DNA of 39,997 nucleotides from Sphaerisporangium corydalis (GCF_025506355.1 NZ_JANZYP010000082.1:1-39997); one strand, 5' to 3'. Shown: positions 1 through 9,551, counted from the first letter of the stretch. Notes: generated from the letters alone by a model not told the origin. A program made the numbers and translations.

Positions 1-438
1 GGTTCTCGGGGGGCGGCGGAGGCGGAGGAGGGGGCGGAGGGTGAGGGCGAGGCCCACGAGCAGGAGGGCCGCGATGATCACCCACTCGTTGGAGCCGCCG
101 GGGCCGTACACGTGGCCGAGACGGCCGGTGTCGAACGCCGGGGACGTGGCCCCCGGGGTGAACGTCGACCGCTCGCTGCCGTAGAACCCGATCCCCTCGC
201 GGACGACCGCGGCGTCGTCGGAGCGGAAGTCCCCGACCCAGGAGCACTGCTCGTGCCCGGGGTGCTCGACGCAGTCGAGCCGCTGCGCCGTGAAGGTGCC
301 CTGCACGCCGTCGGCGCGCAGGGCCGCGATGGCCGGCCCCGCGTTCTGCGCCGACAGGAAGATGAACAGCAGCCCGCCCAGGGCGAGCGCGATGTCGAAC
401 GCGCTGACCCGGCGTGACGGCGTGCCGGACGGCTGCAC
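1..438 (-). CDS. Putative two-TM membrane protein, 3' end outside window
   Basis: The frame is open from a GTG at 438 to the window edge (146 codons, no stop), so the C-terminus is missing. An in-frame TAG lies just upstream and GTG is the only start between them; AAGGGGG sits at good spacing before it. The protein has a short basic N-terminus, a hydrophobic helix (about residues 14-30), an exported loop of roughly 85 residues with two cysteines (C56 and C65, possible disulfide), a second helix (about 118-134) and an arginine/proline-rich tail. It begins 15 bases after the stop of the aldehyde dehydrogenase gene and is probably cotranscribed with it. I do not recognise the family and assign no function. 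Confidence 0.7.
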   Translation of the reverse strand, partial: MQPSGTPSRRVSAFDIALALGGLLFIFLSAQNAGPAIAALRADGVQGTFTAQRLDCVEHPGHEQCSWVGDFRSDDAAVVREGIGFYGSERSTFTPGATSPAFDTGRLGHVYGPGGSNEWVIIAALLLVGLALTLRPLLRLRRPPRT

Positions 439-453
439 GCGTACCCCCTTCGC

Positions 454-1860
454 CTACAACTGCAGGGACTTGACCTCGAAGTACTCCTCCAGCCCGAACT
501 CTCCGAGTTCGCGGCCGTTCCCGGACTGCTTGTAGCCGCCGAACGGCGCCGACGGGTTGAACCGGCCGCCGTTGATCGCGACCTGGCCGGTGCGCAGCCG
601 GCGCGCGACCGCCACCGCCTTCTCCTCGCTGCCGGCCCAGACCGCGCCCGCCAGACCGTAGGGGGTGCCGTTGGCGATGTCCACCGCCTCGTCCTCAGAG
701 GTGTAGGGGATGATCGACAGCACCGGGCCGAAGATCTCCTCCTGTTCGATCGCCATCCCGGGGGCGACGCCCGCGAAGACGGTCGGCTCGACGTAGAAGC
801 CACGGTCGAGCGGCCGGTCGGCGCCGCCCGCGACCAGGCGGGCGCCCTCTTCCTGGCCCCGGTTGATGTAGCGGACGACGCGGTCGCGCTGGGCGGCCGA
901 CACCAGGGGGCCGAGCCGCGTGGCCTCGTCGAAGGGGTCGCCGACGGTGTAAGCGGAGGCGGCCGACACCGATCGCCTGACCGCTTCGTCGTACTGGTCG
1001 CGGTGGACGAGCATGCGCGTCCAAGCGGAGCAGGTCTGGCCCGAGTTGATGAACGCGTTCGCCACCCCGGACTTCACCGCCGCCGGCAGATCGGCGTCGG
1101 GCAGGATGATGTTGGCCGATTTGCCGCCGAGCTCCAGCGCCACGCGCTTGACCGACCCGGCGGCCAGCTCCGACACGCGCCTGCCCGCCTGGGTGGACCC
1201 GGTGAAGGACACCATGTCGACGTCCGGGTGGGCGGCGATCGCCTCCCCCACGACCGGCCCGTACCCGCTGACCATGTTGAAGACGCCGGCGGGCAGCCCC
1301 ACCTCGTGCAGGATCTCGGCGAGCGCGTACGCGGCGAGCGGCGCGACCTCGCTCGGCTTGAGCACGACCGTGCAGCCGGCCGCGAGCGCGGGCGCGACCT
1401 TGCACACGACCTGGTGGAGCGGGTAGTTCCACGGGGTGATCGCGCCCACGACGCCGACGGGCTCGCGCAGGATCAGGGAGTTGCCGACGCGCCGCTCGGT
1501 CTCGCCGTGCTCGGCCGCGAGCCGGGCGTAGTCGGCGAGGACGCCGGCGGGCATGAGCGTCTGCACCCTCAGGGCCAGCGAATATGGGGCGCCCATGTCG
1601 AGCGCGATGGTGCGCGCGACCTCCTTGGCCCGGTCCTTCAGCAGGTCGGCGGCGGACTGGAGGATCTTGCCCCGTTCGGTGGCCGCCGTGCCCGCCCACG
1701 CGGGGAAGGCCGAACGCGCCGCCGACACCGCCCTGTCGACGTCCTCGGCCGACCCGGCGGGCACCCGGTCCAGCACCTCTTCGGTGGCGGGGTTGACGAC
1801 GTCGATGCCCTCGGCGGAGGAGGACGGGAGCCAGGCTCCCTGCACGTAGAGGTGACGCAT
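454..1860 (-). CDS. NAD(P)-dependent aldehyde dehydrogenase family protein
   Basis: The 468-aa protein has the full ALDH superfamily pattern: PWNYP with N145 (oxyanion hole), ELGGKSA with the general base E243, GQTC with the catalytic cysteine C277, the FTGST cofactor segment near 219-223 and EEIFGPV near the C-terminal third. It should oxidise an aldehyde to the acid in the cytoplasm; the substrate cannot be told from sequence. The ATG at 1860 is chosen because AAGGA lies about 9 bases upstream and the protein then starts in the usual ALDH way ([10 protein letters not shown]); an upstream in-frame extension to 1923 is arginine-rich and not family-like. A small membrane protein gene follows after 15 bases. 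Confidence 0.93.
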   Translation of the reverse strand: MRHLYVQGAWLPSSSAEGIDVVNPATEEVLDRVPAGSAEDVDRAVSAARSAFPAWAGTAATERGKILQSAADLLKDRAKEVARTIALDMGAPYSLALRVQTLMPAGVLADYARLAAEHGETERRVGNSLILREPVGVVGAITPWNYPLHQVVCKVAPALAAGCTVVLKPSEVAPLAAYALAEILHEVGLPAGVFNMVSGYGPVVGEAIAAHPDVDMVSFTGSTQAGRRVSELAAGSVKRVALELGGKSANIILPDADLPAAVKSGVANAFINSGQTCSAWTRMLVHRDQYDEAVRRSVSAASAYTVGDPFDEATRLGPLVSAAQRDRVVRYINRGQEEGARLVAGGADRPLDRGFYVEPTVFAGVAPGMAIEQEEIFGPVLSIIPYTSEDEAVDIANGTPYGLAGAVWAGSEEKAVAVARRLRTGQVAINGGRFNPSAPFGGYKQSGNGRELGEFGLEEYFEVKSLQL

Positions 1861-2131
1861 GCGCTCGGTCCTTCGCGCGGAGTGCCCGGCGGCGAGGCCG
1901 CGCCGCCGGGGGTGTCCGTGCACCGCCCGGCGCGCGTCCAGAGGATGTGGTCCCGCGCGGTCGCCAGCATCCTGTCGCCTTGTGGATCGACAGTACGGTC
2001 AAGCTAGGAACGGCTTGAGTTGACCATGACCGTCCGCAAGGTCGCAAGCTCCGGACGGCGACGGGTCCGTGACCGGGCGTTCCACCCTGGCCGGTCTCCG
2101 GACGAAGACGGAGGCCCGGGTGGCCCGGCGG

Positions 2132-2779
2132 TCAGTCGAAGATCGGGTCGCGGGTGCGGGAGCGCTTGAGCTCGAAGAACCCGTCGGTGCGCGCGACCAG
2201 CAGTACGCCGTCCCAGAGCTTGCCCGCGTCCTCGCCCTTGGGCGCCGGGGAGATCACCGGGCCGAAGAAGGCGACGCCGTCGATGGCGATGACGGGCGTG
2301 CCGACCTCCTGGCCGACCAGCTCGATGCCCTTGTTGTGCGAGCGGCGTACGGCGTCGTCGAACTCGGTGGAGTCGGCGGCGGCGGCGAGCTGCGGGTCGA
2401 GGCCGGCGGCCTCCAGGCCTTCGGTGAGCACCGCGCGGATGGCCGCGGCCTGGTCGAACTCCTGCTCGGGGTCGCTCGGCTGGAGGCGGCGCTGGTTGTG
2501 GATGCGCGTGCCCAGCTCGGTGTAGAGACCGCCCAGGACGTCATCGCCGTACTTCTCGGCGGCGGCCTGCAGCACGCGGACCGGCCCCATGGCGTTCTGG
2601 AGCATCTCCCGGTAGGCCTCAGGGATGTCCTTGTCCTCGTTGAGCACGGCGAGGCTCATGATGTGCCAGCGTGGCTCGACGGGCCGTACCTTCCGCACTT
2701 CCAGCACCCAGCGGGACGTCATCCACGCCCACGGGCAGAACGGGTCGAACCAGAAGTCCACCGGGGTTCGTTCAGTCAT
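2132..2779 (-). CDS. DsbA-like mycothiol-dependent nitroreductase homologue (Rv2466c type)
   Basis: The 215-aa thioredoxin-fold protein closely follows Mycobacterium tuberculosis Rv2466c, a mycothiol-dependent reductase of the DsbA/FrnE class: N-terminal FWFDPFCPWAWMTSRW, then RIHNQ, GTPVIAIDGVAFFGPV (cis-proline region) and the C-terminal ELKRSRT. The active-site motif is C15-P-W-A18; Rv2466c has CPWC, so the second (resolving) cysteine is absent while the first is kept. This suggests a monothiol mechanism with mycothiol as resolving partner (inference). Predicted to be cytoplasmic, in redox or xenobiotic defence. GGGAAG precedes the ATG. It is divergent from pepN. Confidence 0.88.
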   Translation of the reverse strand: MTERTPVDFWFDPFCPWAWMTSRWVLEVRKVRPVEPRWHIMSLAVLNEDKDIPEAYREMLQNAMGPVRVLQAAAEKYGDDVLGGLYTELGTRIHNQRRLQPSDPEQEFDQAAAIRAVLTEGLEAAGLDPQLAAAADSTEFDDAVRRSHNKGIELVGQEVGTPVIAIDGVAFFGPVISPAPKGEDAGKLWDGVLLVARTDGFFELKRSRTRDPIFD

Positions 2780-3178
2780 GGCCAGCTTCCCTGTTCATGG
2801 TCGCGACAAATGATTCCAATGCCACGCAGCCACAACCCGCGCCGGCGCGGGTTATATTCCGCATTCTCGAAGAAGGCCGGGCGGCCCCCGGTGGACGCGG
2901 CCGGGTGTGCGCAGCGGCCCCACGTGTCCCGCCCGCCCCGTTCCCCGCCTTGATCGGGAGGCCGGGGTACCCCCTTAGGGGTCTGGCAAGATTGCGGACT
3001 TTTGTCATGCTCATTCTGCCCGGGAATGCGGTGTGTCGCCGCCCTCGCCGCCTCGCGCGGCGAGCCTTTCGAGCCCGGGCACGGATCGGTTCCGGTGCGG
3101 CATTACAGCGCCCGACGTGGCAGGATTCAGGCATCCCTCTCGCGAAGGGGCGGGGGAGAGCCGTGATGAGGAGCGCAT
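2780..3178. promoter_or_regulatory. Divergent intergenic region between nitroreductase homologue and pepN
   Basis: A 399-base gap with no credible gene. It holds a perfect 20-bp palindrome (2834-2853) beside AT-rich TATATT, a small ACCCC/GGGGT hairpin near 2970, and the ribosome binding site of pepN (AGGAG at 3167-3172). Promoters for both divergent genes must lie here; I cannot fix a convincing -35/-10 pair for either. Confidence 0.5.
2834..2853. promoter_or_regulatory. Perfect 20-bp palindrome, operator candidate
   Basis: AACCCGCGCC followed directly by its reverse complement, with no spacer. It overlaps TATATT (2853-2858), and on the minus strand TATAAC (2851-2856) could be the -10 of the nitroreductase homologue. 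The position in the divergent gap suggests a dimeric repressor site; the protein is unknown. Confidence 0.4.
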
Positions 3179-5746
3179 GTGGCAGGCAACCTGACCCGTG
3201 ACGAAGCCCGGGAGCGGGCCCGACTGCTGAAGGTGGACGCATACTCGGTCGAGCTCGACCTCACAGAAGGCGACGAGCGGTTCGAAAGCATCACCACCGT
3301 CCGATTCTCCTGTGCCGAGCCCGGCGCGACCACCTTCATCGACCTGGCCGAGGCGAAGATCCGCAAGGCCGTCCTGAACGGTGCGGAGATCGACGTGAGC
3401 GCCTACGACCTGGAGACGGGCCGGCTGCCCCTTTCCGGTCTCGCGGGCACCAACGAGCTCCGCGTCGACGCCGACTGCGCCTACATGCGCAGCGGTGAGG
3501 GCCTCCACCGGTTCGTCGACCCGGTCGACCAGCACGTCTACCTGCACTCGCAGTTCGAGACCGCAGACGCGCACCGCATGTACGCCTGCTTCGACCAGCC
3601 CGACCTCAAGGCGGCCTTCGAGCTGACCGTGCTGGCGCCCTCCGACTGGGAGGTCATCTCCAACGCCGCCGCGGACGCGGCGGACGAGCTGGAGGAGCAC
3701 CACGGGCGGCACGGCACGCTGCAGACCGCCAAGCGCTGGCACTTCCCGCCCACGCCGGTGCTCTCGACCTACATCACGGCCCTGATCGCCGGGCCGTACG
3801 CGGTGGTGCGCGACGAGCACGACGGCATCCCGCTGGGGGTCTTCTGCCGCGCCTCCTTGGCCGAGCACCTCGACGGCGACAACATCTTCGAGGTCACCAA
3901 GCAGGGCTTCGACTTCTTCCACCGGGTCTTCGGCATCCGGTACCCCTTCGGGAAGTACGACCAGATCTTCGTCCCGGAGTTCAACGCGGGCGCGATGGAG
4001 AACGCCGGCGCGGTGACGTTCCTGGAGGACTACATCTTCCGCTCCCGCGTCACCGACGCGGTGGTGGAGCGCAGGGCCGAGACGATCCTGCACGAGATGG
4101 CGCACATGTGGTTCGGCGACCTGGTCACCATGCGCTGGTGGGACGACCTGTGGCTGAACGAGTCGTTCGCCACCTACATGTCGATCCTGTGCCAGGCCGA
4201 GGCGACCCGCTGGGGCCAGACGGCGTGGACCACGTTCGCCAACGTGGAGAAGTCCTGGGCCTACCGGCAGGACCAGCTCCCCTCCACCCACCCCATCGCG
4301 GCCGACATCCCCGACATGCAGGCCGTCGAGGTCAACTTCGACGGCATCACCTACGCCAAGGGCGCCGCGGTGCTCAAGCAGCTCGTGGCCTACGTCGGGC
4401 TCGACAACTTCCTTGCCGGGGTCCGCGACTACTTCGGTGAGCACGCCTGGGGCAACACCGAGCTGAAGGACCTGCTGTCCGCCCTGGAGCGCACGTCGGG
4501 CCGCGACCTGTCGTCCTGGTCGAAGGAGTGGCTGGAGACCGCCTGGGTCAACACGCTGCGCCCGTCGTTCACGGTGGACCCCGAGGGCCGTTTCCTGCAC
4601 TTCGAGGTCGTCCAGGAGGCCCCGGCCGACTATCCGACCCTGCGGTCCCACCGCATCGCCATCGGCCTGTACTCCCGGGTCGACGGCGCGCTGGTGCGGG
4701 TCAAGCGGGTCGAGATGGACATCGTCGGCGCCCGCACGGCGGTCACGGAGCTGACCGGCGAGGTCCAGCCCGACCTGATCCTGCTCAACGACGACGACCT
4801 GACGTACACCAAGATCCGCCTCGACGAGCGGTCGTTGCGCACCCTGGTGGACGGCGGCATCGCCGACTTCACCGACCCGCTGCCGCGCGCCCTGTGCTGG
4901 GCCGCCGCCTGGGACATGACGCGCGACGCCGAGATGACCACCCGCGACTACGTGCGCCTGGTCATCGCCGGGGTGCACTCCGTGACCGACATGACGGTGC
5001 TGCAGACGATGCTGCGCCAGGCGCGCGTCTCGGCGCAGCAGTACGGCGACCCCGCGTGGCGCGAGACCGGCCTGGCCGAGCTGTCGGCGGCCCTGCGCGG
5101 CCTGATCGCCTCGGCGGCGCCCGGGTCCGACCACCAGCTCGCCTTCGTCAACGCCTTCACCGCGGGCGCCACCTCCCCCGGCGACCTGGCCTTCGTCCAG
5201 GCGATCCTGGACGGCACCTCGGTCCCCGAGGGCCTGACGGTGGACGCCGACCTGCGCTGGACGCTGATCCACGCGCTGGTGTCGGGCGGCGTGCTGTCGG
5301 GCGAGGACATCGCGGCGGAGCTGCGCCGCGACGCGACCGCCACCGGCGAGCGGTCGGCGGCGCTGTGCCAGGCGACGATCCCCACGGCCGAGAGCAAGGC
5401 CGAGGCGTGGGCGGCGATCACCGGCGGCACGCTGAGCGGCGCGGTCCTGCGCTCGACGATCGTCGGGTTCATGGACCCCCACCACGTCGACCTGCTCCGC
5501 CCGTACGGCGAGCGGTTCTTCGACGAGGTCGGCCGCATCTACAAGAGCTGGACCTCCGACAGCGCCCAGCGCTTCGCGACGGGGTGCTACCCGGCGCTGC
5601 TGATCGACGCCGCCACGGTGGCGAGGACGCAGGACTACATCTCCTCCTCCGCGCCCCCGAACGCGCTGCGCCGCCTCCTGCTGGAGGGTGCCGACGGCAT
5701 CAGCCGCGCGCTGCGTGCCCGGGCCAAGGACACCTCGGCCGTCTGA
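3179..5746 (+). CDS. pepN: Aminopeptidase N (M1 family zinc metallopeptidase)
   Basis: The 855-aa cytosolic M1 peptidase removes N-terminal residues from peptides. It has the exopeptidase signature GAMEN (271-275) and the zinc site H305-E-x-x-H309 followed after 18 residues by E328. The N-terminal domain (to about 200) is the beta-rich M1 fold, and the C-terminal half (from about 500) is the ERAP1-like helical domain; the length fits actinobacterial PepN. The start is the GTG at 3179, behind AGGAG at 3167-3172; an ATG overlapping it at 3177 is out of frame. A strong hairpin about 90 bases past the stop ends the transcript. Confidence 0.97.
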   Translation: MAGNLTRDEARERARLLKVDAYSVELDLTEGDERFESITTVRFSCAEPGATTFIDLAEAKIRKAVLNGAEIDVSAYDLETGRLPLSGLAGTNELRVDADCAYMRSGEGLHRFVDPVDQHVYLHSQFETADAHRMYACFDQPDLKAAFELTVLAPSDWEVISNAAADAADELEEHHGRHGTLQTAKRWHFPPTPVLSTYITALIAGPYAVVRDEHDGIPLGVFCRASLAEHLDGDNIFEVTKQGFDFFHRVFGIRYPFGKYDQIFVPEFNAGAMENAGAVTFLEDYIFRSRVTDAVVERRAETILHEMAHMWFGDLVTMRWWDDLWLNESFATYMSILCQAEATRWGQTAWTTFANVEKSWAYRQDQLPSTHPIAADIPDMQAVEVNFDGITYAKGAAVLKQLVAYVGLDNFLAGVRDYFGEHAWGNTELKDLLSALERTSGRDLSSWSKEWLETAWVNTLRPSFTVDPEGRFLHFEVVQEAPADYPTLRSHRIAIGLYSRVDGALVRVKRVEMDIVGARTAVTELTGEVQPDLILLNDDDLTYTKIRLDERSLRTLVDGGIADFTDPLPRALCWAAAWDMTRDAEMTTRDYVRLVIAGVHSVTDMTVLQTMLRQARVSAQQYGDPAWRETGLAELSAALRGLIASAAPGSDHQLAFVNAFTAGATSPGDLAFVQAILDGTSVPEGLTVDADLRWTLIHALVSGGVLSGEDIAAELRRDATATGERSAALCQATIPTAESKAEAWAAITGGTLSGAVLRSTIVGFMDPHHVDLLRPYGERFFDEVGRIYKSWTSDSAQRFATGCYPALLIDAATVARTQDYISSSAPPNALRRLLLEGADGISRALRARAKDTSAV

Positions 5747-5835
5747 GGCCCCATCTCGTCCCATCCCGCAGGCCCGGCCGGGCCCCATGGCGCCCGTGCC
5801 GGCCTGCCCCGCCCGAGGTACACCCTCCTTGAGGC

Positions 5836-5881
5836 CCGGCCCGCCTGATGTTCAAGTCCGGTTGAACGTCAGGCGGGCCGG
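5836..5881 (+). terminator. Factor-independent-like terminator after pepN
   Basis: Twenty-bp stem (5836-5855 with 5862-5881, complete apart from one G-U pair) and a 6-base loop. No real U-tract follows, as is common for actinomycete terminators. The rest of the 328-base gap (5747-6074) holds only the lemA promoter. Confidence 0.8.
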
Positions 5882-6013
5882 TCGGCTTTCCAGACCCGCC
5901 GCTATTCCGGGCCGGTTCGCTTCCCCGTTCTCCCGGCCGCGCGGTCATCAGCGCACTGTAAGCCCGTTGCAAGCAGTTCACGGTGGTATGTCCCCATGGC
6001 TCGACAGCGAGCG

Positions 6014-6042
6014 TTTACAGCGGGCCACCCCAGGTCTACTGT
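6014..6042 (+). promoter_or_regulatory. Probable promoter of the lemA cluster
   Basis: TTTACA (6014-6019), a 17-base spacer and TACTGT (6037-6042) resemble a vegetative sigma-70 promoter. A start near 6049 would give a leader of about 25 bases carrying GGGAGG before the TTG start. Confidence 0.5.
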
Positions 6043-6074
6043 GCGCGCTGTCACCGCAAGTCCGGGAGGCCCCC

Positions 6075-6626
6075 TTGATCACCCTCGTCGTCGTCGGCGT
6101 ACTCGCCCTGATCCTCATCCTCGTCGTCGTCTCGACCTACAACGGGCTGGTCCGCAGGCGGGGGGCGGTGGACAACGCCTGGGCCCAGATCGACGTGCAG
6201 CTCAAGCGCCGCCACGACCTCATCCCCAACCTCGTCGAGACCGTGAAGGGGTACGCCTCCCACGAGCGCCAGACCCTGGAGGCCGTCGTGGCGGCCCGAG
6301 GGCAGGCCGTCGCCGCCCAGGGCCCGCACGACCAGGCCGCGGCGGAGAACGCCCTCTCAGGCGCGCTGAAGAGCCTTTTCGCCCTCTCCGAGGCCTACCC
6401 CGACCTGAAGGCCAACCAGAACTTCGCGGCGCTCCAGGAGGAGCTGGCCTCCAGCGAGAACCGCATCGCCTACTCGCGCCAGTACTACAACGACGCCGTG
6501 CTGGCCTACAACAACGGCATCCAGACCGTCCCGTCGAACGTCGTGGCGGGGATGACCGGCTTCCGGCAGCGCGAGTACTTCCAGGCGCCCGGCGAGGAGC
6601 GCGGCCCGGTCCAGGTCCGGTTCTGA
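6075..6626 (+). CDS. LemA family protein
   Basis: The 183-aa protein has one N-terminal membrane helix (about 2-20) followed by the conserved LemA segment VQLKRRHDLIPNLV (41-54) and a long alpha-helical domain outside or at the membrane, ending with the usual YNNGIQTVPSNVVA and FxAP-type motifs. The start is the TTG at 6075, with GGGAGG at 6064-6069; a longer in-frame opening to 5688 runs through the terminator and promoter and is rejected. The molecular role of LemA proteins is not settled. It is 12 bases upstream of a DUF2207-like membrane protein, a recurrent partnership in bacteria, so the two probably act together in the envelope. Confidence 0.92.
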   Translation: MITLVVVGVLALILILVVVSTYNGLVRRRGAVDNAWAQIDVQLKRRHDLIPNLVETVKGYASHERQTLEAVVAARGQAVAAQGPHDQAAAENALSGALKSLFALSEAYPDLKANQNFAALQEELASSENRIAYSRQYYNDAVLAYNNGIQTVPSNVVAGMTGFRQREYFQAPGEERGPVQVRF

Positions 6627-6638
6627 CCCCCCAGTGCG

Positions 6639-8492
6639 ATGATCTACCTTCTTGTCACGGCGGCCGCGCTCGGCCTGTGGCTGCTGCTGCTCACCATGCT
6701 GGCCTTCGCCACGCGCAACCCCGACGTCGACCCCGGCCCGCCCACCGGCGAGCTCCGTGAGGAGTCCCCCGCGCTGGTGGACCTGATCACCGGCAACTGG
6801 CGCCTCTGCGACGAGGCCGCCGCGGCCACTCTGCTCGACCTCGCGGCCAAGGGCGCGGTCCAGATCGAGGAGATCGGCCCGGAGCTGTCCCTGGTCCGCG
6901 TGCGCGAGCCCCGCACCCCCCTCTCGTCGTACGAGCGGATGGTCCACGAGCACGTACGGGCGCTGGCCACCGACGGTGTGGTGGCGACCGGCGCGCTCGC
7001 CGAGGGCGCGAGGAACCTCGGCCGCTGGTGGAAGAGCTTCAGGAAGAAGGTGATCGCCGAGGCGCGGGAGAAGGGCCTGTCACGGGCCCGCTGGAGCACG
7101 GCCCAGGCCACGCTGCTCACGGCCGCCGCCGCCGTGCCCGCGATCGCCGCCGGCATCTCCGTGGCCGCCACCGCGAAACCGGGCGACAGGGGCAGCGGAT
7201 TCGGGGCGGCCATCTTCGGCTTCGCGGTGCTGGTCGGGCTGATGGGCCGGCTGAACGGCGAACGCGGTACGGCCGAGGGCGCCAGGGTGGCGGGCTACTG
7301 GATGGGCGTGCGCGCTCACCTGGGCGCCGGCCAGGGGTTCGCCGAGCAGCCGGCGGCGGGCGTCACGATCTGGGGCCGGCACCTCGCCTACGCGGCCGCC
7401 CTCGGGCTGGCCAGGCGGGCGGTGACCAGTCTGCCGATCAGCGTCCCCGCCGACGACAGGCGCGCCTGGTCGGACTACGGCGGTATGTGGCACGTGGTCA
7501 ACGTGCGCTACCCCCGCCGGCTGATGTGGGGGCGCCCGCCCCTGACGATGATCCTGCGCGGCCTCGTCGCGGGCCTCTTCACCGGGTTCTGGCTCTGGTT
7601 GCTCGGGATCGTCGCCCACGCCGTGCTGGGCTGGCCCGAGGCGCTGGTCATGCCGGTCGCCTACCTGGGGGCGGCCACCGCGGCGGGCGTGCCGATCGCC
7701 TTCGCCATCGCGGACCTGACCACCAGGACGGAGGTGGAGGGCCAGATCGTCCGGCTGCGCGCCTTCCAGACCGGCAGCGACGGCAACGACAACCCGAAGT
7801 ACGCCTACTGGGTGGCGCTGGACGACGGCCACACGCGTGACGTGAAAGCCCTCGGCATCGGGGAGGCACAGTGGGGCACCCTGGCCGAGGGCGACCGGGT
7901 CAGGGCGCGCGCCGGCCGCAGGCTCGGCTGGGTCGAGGAGATCGAGATCCTCGGCCGCTCACGGCACCGGGACGCCTCGACCTACAACGACACCGGCGAG
8001 CATCTGCTGAACGCCCCCGAGAACCTCGGCGAGGTGCCGATCCTCCCGGCACGCATCACGGCGGCGACGGCGGATGGCGGGCCGGCGGGGCTGGTCACGG
8101 CGGCCGATCTTCGGAGGGTGTTCGGCATCGAGGTGGGGCCCGCCGGGCCGTACCCGGACGCGCTGCCCACGCCCGCGTGGCTGTCGGTGCGGTCCTGCCG
8201 CTACCGCACCACCGCCGGGACCCCGGTGACCGTGGACGTGCACGCCGCGTCCGGGGCGCGGAGCGGCTACCTGGTGGTCCTCGGGCACCTGCTGACCCGC
8301 GTCGAGGGCCGTGAGGTCGCCGGGGTGGGCGGCGGCGCCATGCTCTACCCGGGGGTGGTGGCCGCGCGCACCGGCCAGGGGACGTTCGCGATCCACGTGC
8401 ACTCCCCCGCGGGCCCGCCGCCGCCGGACACCCTCGTGGACCTGGCGCGTACGGCCGCCGCACGCATGGAAGGCCGTTCGCCGGTGGCGTGA
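6639..8492 (+). CDS. DUF2207-like integral membrane protein
   Basis: A 617-aa membrane protein encoded 12 bases after lemA. Visible parts: an N-terminal helix (1-22), a soluble region with a winged-helix-like stretch (about 48-130: LVDLITGNWRLCDEAAAATLLDLAAKG in pieces), a hydrophobic pair (about 155-205), another pair (about 305-360), then a soluble C-terminal half with a beta-rich segment (VEGQIVRLRAF, ~365-450) and a final domain of about 140 residues. The DUF2207 assignment rests on the topology and the LemA linkage, not a clear motif. Function unknown; envelope role inferred from the cluster. Confidence 0.7.
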   Translation: MIYLLVTAAALGLWLLLLTMLAFATRNPDVDPGPPTGELREESPALVDLITGNWRLCDEAAAATLLDLAAKGAVQIEEIGPELSLVRVREPRTPLSSYERMVHEHVRALATDGVVATGALAEGARNLGRWWKSFRKKVIAEAREKGLSRARWSTAQATLLTAAAAVPAIAAGISVAATAKPGDRGSGFGAAIFGFAVLVGLMGRLNGERGTAEGARVAGYWMGVRAHLGAGQGFAEQPAAGVTIWGRHLAYAAALGLARRAVTSLPISVPADDRRAWSDYGGMWHVVNVRYPRRLMWGRPPLTMILRGLVAGLFTGFWLWLLGIVAHAVLGWPEALVMPVAYLGAATAAGVPIAFAIADLTTRTEVEGQIVRLRAFQTGSDGNDNPKYAYWVALDDGHTRDVKALGIGEAQWGTLAEGDRVRARAGRRLGWVEEIEILGRSRHRDASTYNDTGEHLLNAPENLGEVPILPARITAATADGGPAGLVTAADLRRVFGIEVGPAGPYPDALPTPAWLSVRSCRYRTTAGTPVTVDVHAASGARSGYLVVLGHLLTRVEGREVAGVGGGAMLYPGVVAARTGQGTFAIHVHSPAGPPPPDTLVDLARTAAARMEGRSPVA

Positions 8493-8504
8493 GAGGGTGT
8501 CCAG

Positions 8505-9497
8505 GTGGAATCGCCCCTCGATCTTCTCACCGAGCTCGCCAGCCGGTACGCTTTCGCCGACCTGGGCGCCCTGGCGCCGATGGTCGTGCCCGAGGCCGTG
8601 CTCATCCCGGCGCTGTGCGAGTTCGGCCAGCGGTTGCTCACGCTCGACGCCGAGGACTTCGCCACCGAGGTCGACGCGAAGGCCGTCCCCAGTGCCCTGC
8701 GCCGCCGGGCACGCGACTGCCACATGCCGCAGACCCCCCGCGAGCAGCCGCGCGGCGCCCTCGCCTCGCTGCGGCCCGCCTACGGGCTGCTCCTTGAGGT
8801 GATCCGCATCCGCTGGGAGCGGCGCGAGCTCAGCTCGCTGATGGCCGCCGTGCACATCGCCGGGGAGTACCTCCCGCTGCTGGCATTCGAGAGCGTGCTC
8901 GGCCACGCGGGGGACCCGGCGCGCTGGCCTGCGGGGTTACGCGCCGAGGGCAGCAGGTTCGGGGCGATCGGCGACCGGGAGTGCGACCACACCAAGTCCG
9001 AGAAGTCGGCGGCCGAGCGCACGCTGCGGGTGGCCCAGGAGCCGCCCGAGGGGTGGCGGGCCTACTTCGACCGCCAGCACAGCCAGCTCGCCGGGGCGAT
9101 GGCGACGTGCGTGGCCAAGTGCCGCCGGCCGTGCACGGCGATGGACTGGGTGCCGGCCGAGGCCCGCGAGAGCCTGGCGATGCGCTGCAAGGTCGCGCTG
9201 GCGTTCGCCGACACCCCGGTGATCCGGCTGCGGCACGCGGCGCCGGTGGGTCACGGGTTCGGCGTCCCGTCCCCCGAGGAGGTGCTGGACGCCTGGGCGC
9301 GCAGCCGGGCGCACCTCGACAAGAACGTCGTCGGGGCGAGCGCCTCCCGCGACGACGGGTTCCCGCTGCCGGGGCTGCCCAGCCTCTTCTCGGCCATCGC
9401 GGGCGCGCCGATCGAGCCCGCCACGCTGCTGGCCGACGTCGCCGGCCACCTGGTCGCGCTGCTCGGCAGGCCGGCGGTGCGCGCCGCCCAGGTGTGA
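8505..9497 (+). CDS. Conserved-looking hypothetical protein, end of lemA cluster
   Basis: A 330-aa, mainly alpha-helical soluble protein with no signal peptide or membrane helix. The GTG start at 8505 lies 13 bases after the previous stop and follows AGAGGG, so it belongs to the lemA transcript. Two features stand out: a histidine/cysteine-containing stretch CVAKCRRPCTAMDW (around 203-216) that could bind metal, and a charged DRECDHTKSEKSAAE segment before it. I do not recognise the family. Codon use matches its neighbours, so it looks like a real gene. Confidence 0.75.
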   Translation: MESPLDLLTELASRYAFADLGALAPMVVPEAVLIPALCEFGQRLLTLDAEDFATEVDAKAVPSALRRRARDCHMPQTPREQPRGALASLRPAYGLLLEVIRIRWERRELSSLMAAVHIAGEYLPLLAFESVLGHAGDPARWPAGLRAEGSRFGAIGDRECDHTKSEKSAAERTLRVAQEPPEGWRAYFDRQHSQLAGAMATCVAKCRRPCTAMDWVPAEARESLAMRCKVALAFADTPVIRLRHAAPVGHGFGVPSPEEVLDAWARSRAHLDKNVVGASASRDDGFPLPGLPSLFSAIAGAPIEPATLLADVAGHLVALLGRPAVRAAQV

Positions 9498-9551
9498 CCG
9501 GCGGTCACCCGCGCCCAAGGCGGAAGGTCACCGCCGACGAGGGTCGAAAGG

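Noticed and set aside
3011-5788. Long minus-strand open frame (925 codons) opposite pepN
   Set aside because: It mirrors the GC-skewed codons of pepN, has a low-complexity Arg/Gly/Val-rich product and no motif; the plus-strand gene has GAMEN and HExxH.
5688-6074. N-terminal extension of LemA
   Set aside because: Would run through the pepN terminator and the promoter; TTG at 6075 has a good SD and gives the normal LemA N-terminus.
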